Shown: piece by piece, positions 5,941 through 10,424 of the stretch | Position numbering within the stretch: the stretch's first letter is position 1 | Layout: each line of letters starts with the position of its first letter | DNA from: Vulcanimicrobiota bacterium | GTDB taxonomy: Bacteria; Vulcanimicrobiota; Vulcanimicrobiia; Vulcanimicrobiales; Vulcanimicrobiaceae | Direction of reading: 5' to 3' | Assembly (NCBI GenBank): GCA_019233415.1 | Contig: JAFAMK010000055.1 | Location: 1 to 10,424, forward strand | Length of the DNA stretch: 10,424 nt | Program-made: the position numbers and the translations under genes | The notes under the pieces: generated by a model | The model's input: the letters and a program-made list of their open reading frames with translations, nothing else | Told to the model about the DNA's origin: nothing | Databases searched by the model: none

Positions 5941-7794
5941 ATGAATCGTGCATCTGCGCTGCGCGCCTTCGCGCTTGCCCTCGGGTTGGGGCTCACCGCC
6001 GCCGCCCTTCCCGCCGCGTCGAGCGCGGCGCCCGATGACATCGTTGCCGTGCTGCGCATGTCGGGCGCGGCGCTCGGGGTCTCGGCGCTCGCGTCGATAC
6101 GGACGCTGCACCTGCGGGGCACGATCACGGTGATCGGAGTCGACGGAACCGCGGACGGATGGCAGGACATGCACGATGGAGCGTTCGCGCAGTACGCCGA
6201 CGCGGGACCGGCAAGTGCCGCTCAGGGTTTCGACGGGACGCACGCGTGGAACCGCGACGCGAGCGGTTACGTCTGGAACGACGGCAGCGCGCAGGCGCGC
6301 TACGCGGCGCTCGACCAGGTCTACCTGAACCGGTATCTGCTGTGGCGGCCGGACCACGGCGGTGCGGCGGTCGCGTCGCGCGGACAGCGCGTGGTCAACG
6401 GGCACCGCTACGACGTCTTGCAGGTGGCGCCCAGCGGCAGCCTGCCGTTCGACGTCTGGATCGACGCGACGACGCACCTGCCGGCGCGAACCGTGCAGGT
6501 GATCGGCGTCAGCACCATCACGACGACGTTCGGTGACTACCGCAGCGTACACGGACTGCGCGTGCCGTTTCTGCAGACGAGTGACGCCGACGGAAACGCC
6601 GCGGCGTTCCACGCGAAGACCGCGGTCGTCGACGATCCGGGAGCGGCGGTGGCGCTGCGCCGGCCGAACGCGCAGGTCAGCGACTTCGCGCTGCCGTCGG
6701 GGACGACGACGATCCCGTTCGAGCTGGTCGACGGCCACGTCGTCCTGCCCGTGACGATCAACGGAAAAGGGCCGTTCCAGTTCATCTTCGACACGGGCGG
6801 CCAGAACGTCATCGACGCCGACGTCGCGAAGGCGGTCGGCCTCGGCTCGGCGGGCAACGCGGCGGGGGGCGGCGTCGGTGCGGCGACCGAGGCGTTCCAA
6901 TTCGCGACCGTCGACATGCTCGGCGTCGGTGATGCGACGCTGCGCAAGCAAATCTTCGGCGTCCTCCCGGTTCACGCGGGCTTCGGGATGTCGAGCGGCA
7001 AGCCGGTCGACGGGCTGATCGGGTTCGAGGTGCTCGCGCGTTTCGTGACGACGTTCGACTACGGTAAGAACCAAGTCGTGCTGCGCACGTCGCCGGCGCC
7101 GGACGCCGGCGGGACGACGATCCCGTTCGTGTTCAACGGCCAGCACATGATGATCGACTGCGCGATCGGCGGGGTCGCCGGTCCGTGCATCATCGACACC
7201 GGAAGCCGCAGCGCGCTCAGCATCACCTCGCCGTTCCTCGCCGCACATCCAACGCTGTTGCCGGCGAACGCGACCGCGGTCGGCGCGAACGGTTTCGGCG
7301 TCGGCGGTGCATCCCTCGGAAAGCTCGGGCGCACGTCGCTGCAGCTCGCCGGCTTCACGGTCCCCGACGTGATCGCCGACTACAGCACGCAGACGCGCGG
7401 CGCGTTCGCCGACCCGTTCTACGCGGGCAACGTCGGCGCGCCGGTGCTCAAGCGCTTCGCGGTGACGTTCGACTACACGAACCAGCGCGCGACGTTCGTG
7501 CCGAATGCGAACTTCGCGGAGCACGAGACGTACGACCGCTCCGGCACCTTCCTCGTCACGCAGGGCGGCAAGATCATCGTCGCCGACGTGCGGCCGGGGA
7601 CGCCGGCCGCCGATGCCGGGCTCGCGCGCGGCGACGTGCTGACGACGGTCGGCGGCAAGGACGCCGGGACGCTCGGGCTCGCGGCAATCCGCGACCTCTT
7701 CCGCGGCGCCCCGGGGACGGCGCTCCCGCTTGGCGTCGCGGGCAAGGACGGCGCCGTGCGCGCGGTGACGCTGACCCTGAAGGACTACGTGTAG
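5941..7794 (+). CDS. Secreted aspartic protease: LolA-like N-domain, two DTG lobes, C-terminal PDZ
   Basis: The 617-residue product begins with a clear signal peptide (basic tip, hydrophobic stretch to about residue 24, likely cleavage near SSAA-P at 30), so it acts outside the inner membrane. Residues about 35-230 resemble LolA-type lipoprotein-carrier or sorting domains, including VNGHRYDVLQVAPSGSLPFD (152-171) and DVWIDATTHLPA. Two retropepsin-like lobes follow, each with an active-site triad: FDTGG with D284 and IDTGS with D419, so a complete two-aspartate site could form in one chain. LKRFAVTFDY (503-512) closes the second lobe, and a PDZ domain (about 535-612; VRPGTPAADAGLARGDVL) ends the protein. 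Similar aspartyl protease plus PDZ proteins are known mostly as uncharacterised families. No good Shine-Dalgarno precedes the ATG. Substrate is unknown; the neighbours suggest an envelope protein. Confidence 0.87.
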   Translation: MNRASALRAFALALGLGLTAAALPAASSAAPDDIVAVLRMSGAALGVSALASIRTLHLRGTITVIGVDGTADGWQDMHDGAFAQYADAGPASAAQGFDGTHAWNRDASGYVWNDGSAQARYAALDQVYLNRYLLWRPDHGGAAVASRGQRVVNGHRYDVLQVAPSGSLPFDVWIDATTHLPARTVQVIGVSTITTTFGDYRSVHGLRVPFLQTSDADGNAAAFHAKTAVVDDPGAAVALRRPNAQVSDFALPSGTTTIPFELVDGHVVLPVTINGKGPFQFIFDTGGQNVIDADVAKAVGLGSAGNAAGGGVGAATEAFQFATVDMLGVGDATLRKQIFGVLPVHAGFGMSSGKPVDGLIGFEVLARFVTTFDYGKNQVVLRTSPAPDAGGTTIPFVFNGQHMMIDCAIGGVAGPCIIDTGSRSALSITSPFLAAHPTLLPANATAVGANGFGVGGASLGKLGRTSLQLAGFTVPDVIADYSTQTRGAFADPFYAGNVGAPVLKRFAVTFDYTNQRATFVPNANFAEHETYDRSGTFLVTQGGKIIVADVRPGTPAADAGLARGDVLTTVGGKDAGTLGLAAIRDLFRGAPGTALPLGVAGKDGAVRAVTLTLKDYV

Positions 7795-7838
7795 GGAGGC
7801 GGGCGCAGGGGCCGAACCCCCAAGAGCCGTTTTACCGA

Positions 7839-8882
7839 ATGGCGCCGTCGGCATGCGCGGCGCCCGCTCTTGGAGTCAGTATCATCGACATCGGGATCGA
7901 CCTGGGTACCGCCAACGTCCTCGTCTACGTCAAGGGCAAGGGGATCGTCTTGCGGGAGCCGTCCGTCGTGGCGAAGGACGTGCGCACGAACAAGACCCTC
8001 GCCGTCGGCGAAGAGGCACGGCAGATGCTCGGCAAGACGCCGAGCAACATCCAGGCGATCCGCCCGCTGCGCGACGGCGTCATCGCCGACTTCGAGGTGA
8101 CCGAGGCGATGCTCGGCTACTTCATCAAGAAGGTGACGCGCCAGCGTTCGTTCCTGAGCACGCTCTTCCGGCCCAAGCCCTCGGTCGTCATCTGCGTCCC
8201 GGCCGAGATCACCTCGGTCGAGGAGCGCGCGGTGCGCGACGCCGCCAAGCTCGCCGGCGCGAAGTCGGTCGACATCATCGAGGAGCCGATGGCCGCCGCG
8301 ATCGGCGCCGGGCTGCCGATCGACGGGCCGTCGGGCAACATGGTCGTCGACATCGGCGGCGGCACGACCGACGTCGCGGTGATCTCGCTCGGCGGGATCG
8401 TCGTCTCGCAATCGATTCGCGTCGCCGGCAACAAGCTCGACGAAGCGATCATCCGCCACATCCGTCGCGTCTACAACCTGATGATCGGCGAGCGCACGGC
8501 GGAAGAGATCAAGATCAAGATCGGATCGGCCTACCGGCTCGAACAGGAACTCGCGATGGAGATTCGCGGGCGCGATCTCATCAACGGCCTGCCGAAGACG
8601 GTGAAGATCACCTCCGAAGAAGTGCGCGAAGCGCTCTCCGAGCCCGTGCAGGCGATCGTCGAAGCGGTGAAATCGGTGCTCGAGAAAACGCCGCCCGAAC
8701 TCGCGGCCGACATCATCGATCGCGGCGTGATCCTCACCGGCGGCGGCGCGCTCTTGCGCGGCCTCGATACGCTGCTCGGCGAAGTGACCGGCATCCCGGT
8801 GATCGTCGCCGAGGATCCGATGTCGTGCGTCGCGGTCGGCACCGGCCAGCGCGTCGGCTACTCCAACGGGCAGGTCGGCTGA
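7839..8882 (+). CDS. mreB: Rod-shape-determining protein MreB
   Basis: MreB is the bacterial actin that polymerises under the inner membrane and guides the elongation (Rod) machinery for cell-wall synthesis. The 347-residue product has the actin-fold signatures in order: DIGIDLGTAN (phosphate 1, residues 17-26) followed by the typical YVKGKGIVLREPSVVA, then IRPLRDGVIADFE, the long CVPAEIT segment, IIEEPMAAAIGAGLPI, VVDIGGGTTDVAVIS (phosphate 2, 169-183) and ILTGGGALLRGLD (adenosine site, 298-310). The only usual start codon in frame near the conserved N-terminus is the ATG at 7839, which gives a 16-residue extension that does not look strongly amphipathic. Its Shine-Dalgarno is poor (AAGAG about 12 bases upstream). 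mreC, mreD and penicillin-binding genes do not follow; OstA-like genes do. Confidence 0.96.
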   Translation: MAPSACAAPALGVSIIDIGIDLGTANVLVYVKGKGIVLREPSVVAKDVRTNKTLAVGEEARQMLGKTPSNIQAIRPLRDGVIADFEVTEAMLGYFIKKVTRQRSFLSTLFRPKPSVVICVPAEITSVEERAVRDAAKLAGAKSVDIIEEPMAAAIGAGLPIDGPSGNMVVDIGGGTTDVAVISLGGIVVSQSIRVAGNKLDEAIIRHIRRVYNLMIGERTAEEIKIKIGSAYRLEQELAMEIRGRDLINGLPKTVKITSEEVREALSEPVQAIVEAVKSVLEKTPPELAADIIDRGVILTGGGALLRGLDTLLGEVTGIPVIVAEDPMSCVAVGTGQRVGYSNGQVG

Positions 8883-8919
8883 GCGCATCACCCGCGCCAA
8901 CGTCTTCGTTGAAGCACAC

Positions 8920-9513
8920 GTGATCGTCCGCCGCACCGTCCCCGTCGTTGCCGCGTTGCTGCTTTGCGCGTCCGCCGCGTTTGCGGCCGGCGCGCCCACG
9001 CCCGACCTGACGACGAGCGACTACAAGATCGTCACGAGCGACTCGCACTACAACCTCGATACCGGCGCGTTCACGATGCCGAGCAAGGTGACGTTCTACC
9101 GGCAAGGGACGAACGGCGTCGCCGATCGCGCGACCGGCAACAGCAAGAACGGCACCGTCACGCTTGCGGGGCACGTCGAGATTCACGATTCGGGCAACGC
9201 GCCCGAGGCGGCGACCGAGAAAGCGTACCGCGGCAGCGGTCCGGCGACGATCTGGTGCGATCAACTCGCGGTCGACGCGCGCGCGAAGACGTACGATGCA
9301 TCCGGCCACGTCCGCTTCGAGCAAGGTTCGCGCAACGGCACCGCCGATCACGCGCTACTCGACCGCAACCGCGGGATCTTGCACATGGACGGCAACGTGC
9401 ACCTCAACGACAACGGCAGCACGCTCTCCGCAAACGCACTCGATTACAACCTGAACACCAAGGACGTCGACATCCACGGGGCGCCGGCGGTCATCACGCA
9501 GCCGAAAAGATGA
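8920..9513 (+). CDS. OstA/LptA-like periplasmic protein, first of a tandem pair
   Basis: The 197-residue product starts at a GTG (8920) with GAAG five bases before it. It carries a signal peptide (MIVRR, hydrophobic core, likely cleavage after AFA at residue 22). The mature part is a run of short beta-strand units of the OstA/LptA type: TMPSKVTFYRQG (52-63), NGTVTLAGHVEIHD (77-90), CDQLAVDARAKTYDASGHV (113-131), then HALLDRNRGILHMDGNVHL (144-162) and ALDYNLNTKDVDIHG (173-187). The repeated 'sheds/creates G.V plus (L).D' pattern is typical of proteins that form the LPS-transport beta-jellyroll (LptA, LptC, LptD N-domain). It is 45% identical, by my hand count and without gaps, to the next gene over 146 residues. 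It lies 37 bases after mreB. A role in lipid or LPS transit through the periplasm is inferred from family only; no LptB, LptF or LptG gene is in the window. Confidence 0.78.
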   Translation: MIVRRTVPVVAALLLCASAAFAAGAPTPDLTTSDYKIVTSDSHYNLDTGAFTMPSKVTFYRQGTNGVADRATGNSKNGTVTLAGHVEIHDSGNAPEAATEKAYRGSGPATIWCDQLAVDARAKTYDASGHVRFEQGSRNGTADHALLDRNRGILHMDGNVHLNDNGSTLSANALDYNLNTKDVDIHGAPAVITQPKR

Positions 9514-10157
9514 TCGCGCTCGCCGCCGTCGTTGCTGCGCTCGCCGCTGCGTCGCCCGCACCGGTGCCGTCGAGCACGCCGTCGTCGATCATGCAAACGC
9601 CGTATTGGCGCGTCGAAACGACCGCGATCAACCAGAAGGGCAACGGCGATTTCACCATGCCTGAAAAGGTGACGTTTGCGCGGCCCGGCAGTGACGGGAC
9701 CTCGGACCGCGCCGAAGGCAACTCGCAGCGCGGCACCGTCTCACTGATCGGCAACGTCGTCATCCATGACAACGGCAGCGCCGAAGAAGCGCAAGAGGAT
9801 CCCGAGTACGCGAAGGGCGGTCCGTCGACGCTTACCTGCGACCGGCTCGATGTCGATGCGAAGGCGCGCGTCTACACCGCGATCGGCAACGTGAAATACA
9901 CGCAAGGCGACCGCAGCATGACCTCCGACCATGCGACGCTCGATCGGCAGCTGCACAAGATTCTCTTGAGCGGACACGTCTACGCGGCGAACGGCGACGC
10001 GCACATGCGTGCCGACAGCGTCCGCTACGATACGGTGAGCAAAGCGTTCGAAGTCGTCGGTTCGCCGATGTCGATCGTACAGCCGGTGCCGACCCGCGCG
10101 CCGGGTGCATCGCCGGAACCGTCGGGCAGCCCGGCGCCGAAGCGGAAGCGCAGGTAA
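9510..10157 (+). CDS. OstA/LptA-like periplasmic protein, second of a tandem pair
   Basis: The 215-residue product begins at an ATG overlapping the previous stop (ATGA), so both are probably made together. Its N-terminus (MIALAAVVAALAAASPAP) is hydrophobic and then alanine/proline/serine-rich. It has no basic residue ahead of the hydrophobic part, so export by a standard signal peptide is less certain than for its partner. Residues 47-192 align without gaps to residues 50-195 of the partner; shared blocks include TMP.KVTF.R.G, GTV.L.G.V.IHD, CD.L.VDA.A..Y.A.G.V and T.DHA.LDR. CDRLDVDAKARVYTAIGNV (110-128) and SGHVYAANGDAHMRADSVRY (154-173) are classic OstA-like strand repeats. It ends in a tail rich in proline, serine and glycine followed by KRKRR, absent from the partner. 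Export or bridging of lipid is inferred; function is unproven. Confidence 0.77.
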   Translation: MIALAAVVAALAAASPAPVPSSTPSSIMQTPYWRVETTAINQKGNGDFTMPEKVTFARPGSDGTSDRAEGNSQRGTVSLIGNVVIHDNGSAEEAQEDPEYAKGGPSTLTCDRLDVDAKARVYTAIGNVKYTQGDRSMTSDHATLDRQLHKILLSGHVYAANGDAHMRADSVRYDTVSKAFEVVGSPMSIVQPVPTRAPGASPEPSGSPAPKRKRR

Positions 10158-10161
10158 CGCG

Positions 10162-10424
10162 ATGATGGACCTGTTCGGCGGCGGCGCGAACGGTCCGAAG
10201 GGGACGGACGATACGCGCGCGCCGCTCGCCGCGCGGATGCGCCCGCAGACGCTCGCGGAGTTCGTGGGCCAGGATCAGATCGTCGGCGAAGGGCGCGCGC
10301 TGCGCCGCGCGATCGAAGAAGATCGCGTCCCGTCGATGATCCTCTGGGGACCGCCCGGCACGGGCAAGACGACGCTCGCGCAGATCATCGCCCACCAGAC
10401 CGGCGCGCATTTCGCGGCGCTCTC
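10162..10424 (+). CDS. rarA: Replication-associated recombination protein RarA/MgsA (3' truncated)
   Basis: The first 87 codons are present before the window ends. RarA is a cytoplasmic AAA+ ATPase related to RuvB and clamp loaders that acts at stalled replication forks. The N-terminal MDLF, PLAARMRPQTLAEFVGQDQI segment (residues 21-40) and ILWGPPGTGKTTLAQIIA with its Walker A motif (GPPGTGKT, residues 64-71) match the family closely. The following residues continue into the expected helix. The start is ATG at 10162, or the next codon ATG at 10165; an AGG (10152-10154) that touches the stop of the preceding gene is a plausible ribosome site seven bases before the first. It lies four bases after the OstA-like gene and is probably co-transcribed with it. 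The rest (Walker B, sensor and oligomerisation domains) lies outside the window. Confidence 0.93.
   Translation, partial: MMDLFGGGANGPKGTDDTRAPLAARMRPQTLAEFVGQDQIVGEGRALRRAIEEDRVPSMILWGPPGTGKTTLAQIIAHQTGAHFAAL

Noticed and set aside
4334..5953. Long minus-strand open frame opposite murA
   Set aside because: The translation is dominated by R, A, D and G with no domain pattern, and the other strand is a clear MurA.
7808..7833. GGGG-CCGAA-CCCC hairpin and later TTTT ahead of mreB, as a terminator
   Set aside because: The stem has only four pairs and the T-run starts ten bases after it, so it does not look like an intrinsic terminator.
5884..7854. Long minus-strand open frame of 656 codons opposite the aspartic protease gene
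   Set aside because: It is opposite a gene with a signal peptide and recognisable domains; its translation is arginine- and alanine-rich and low in hydrophobic structure, as expected for a stop-poor shadow frame in GC-rich DNA.
8898..8911. CAACG-TCTT-CGTTG hairpin just ahead of the first OstA-like gene
   Set aside because: A five-pair stem in 37 bases of GC-rich DNA is easily chance. It lies near the weak GAAG site but nothing else supports a regulatory switch.
8932..8970. Lipobox in the first OstA-like protein (cysteine at residue 16)
   Set aside because: The residues before the cysteine are LLL, without the small residue at -1 that lipoprotein signal peptidase needs, and a normal AFA cleavage site follows.
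1..10424. Mobile element, CRISPR array, tRNA/rRNA or defence system
   Set aside because: I saw no transposase or integrase, no regularly spaced direct repeats, no tRNA-like cloverleaf ends and no defence-type domains; composition is even across the window.

Overview
This is a very GC-rich, densely coding bacterial window with almost no intergenic space and no RNA genes, mobile elements, CRISPR arrays or origins that I can support. Signal peptides, two OstA/LptA-like periplasmic proteins, a complete MurA-like enzyme and MreB point to a rod-forming diderm. The combination would suit a GC-rich diderm outside the well-studied phyla (an Eremiobacterota/WPS-2-type lineage is my best guess), but the sequence does not prove taxonomy.

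Left part (1-3899): the last 70 codons of a TetR-type regulator run rightward into a leftward three-gene operon. In transcription order this operon holds an MFS transporter of the anion:cation symporter type (TTG start at 3899), an FGGY-family gluconokinase-like sugar kinase, and an EamA/DMT ten-helix transporter. The genes overlap at GTGA and TGATG junctions, so translation is probably coupled. The simplest reading is uptake of a sugar acid such as gluconate followed by phosphorylation; the EamA protein's job is unknown.

The 93-bp divergent gap (3900-3992) must hold the promoters for both directions. It contains an imperfect inverted repeat (TACGCGCAAC / GTTGCGCGCA) that could be an operator or a leader hairpin.

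Right part (3993-10424), all rightward: a small membrane-anchored protein with a TonB-like layout (one helix, a proline-rich linker, an unrecognised ~90-residue domain) overlaps murA by ATGA. Next come a secreted LolA-like/two-lobe aspartic protease/PDZ protein, mreB, two OstA/LptA-like proteins that are tandem paralogues of each other and overlap by ATGA, and the start of rarA (AAA+ replication-associated recombination protein), cut by the window edge. Most of this stretch concerns the cell envelope: peptidoglycan precursor synthesis, shape, and periplasmic lipid/LPS handling or proteolysis.

The points most worth a second look are the tandem OstA-like pair beside mreB in the absence of mreC/mreD, the MurA with changes in several signature motifs, the unknown protein translationally coupled to murA, and the three-module aspartic protease.
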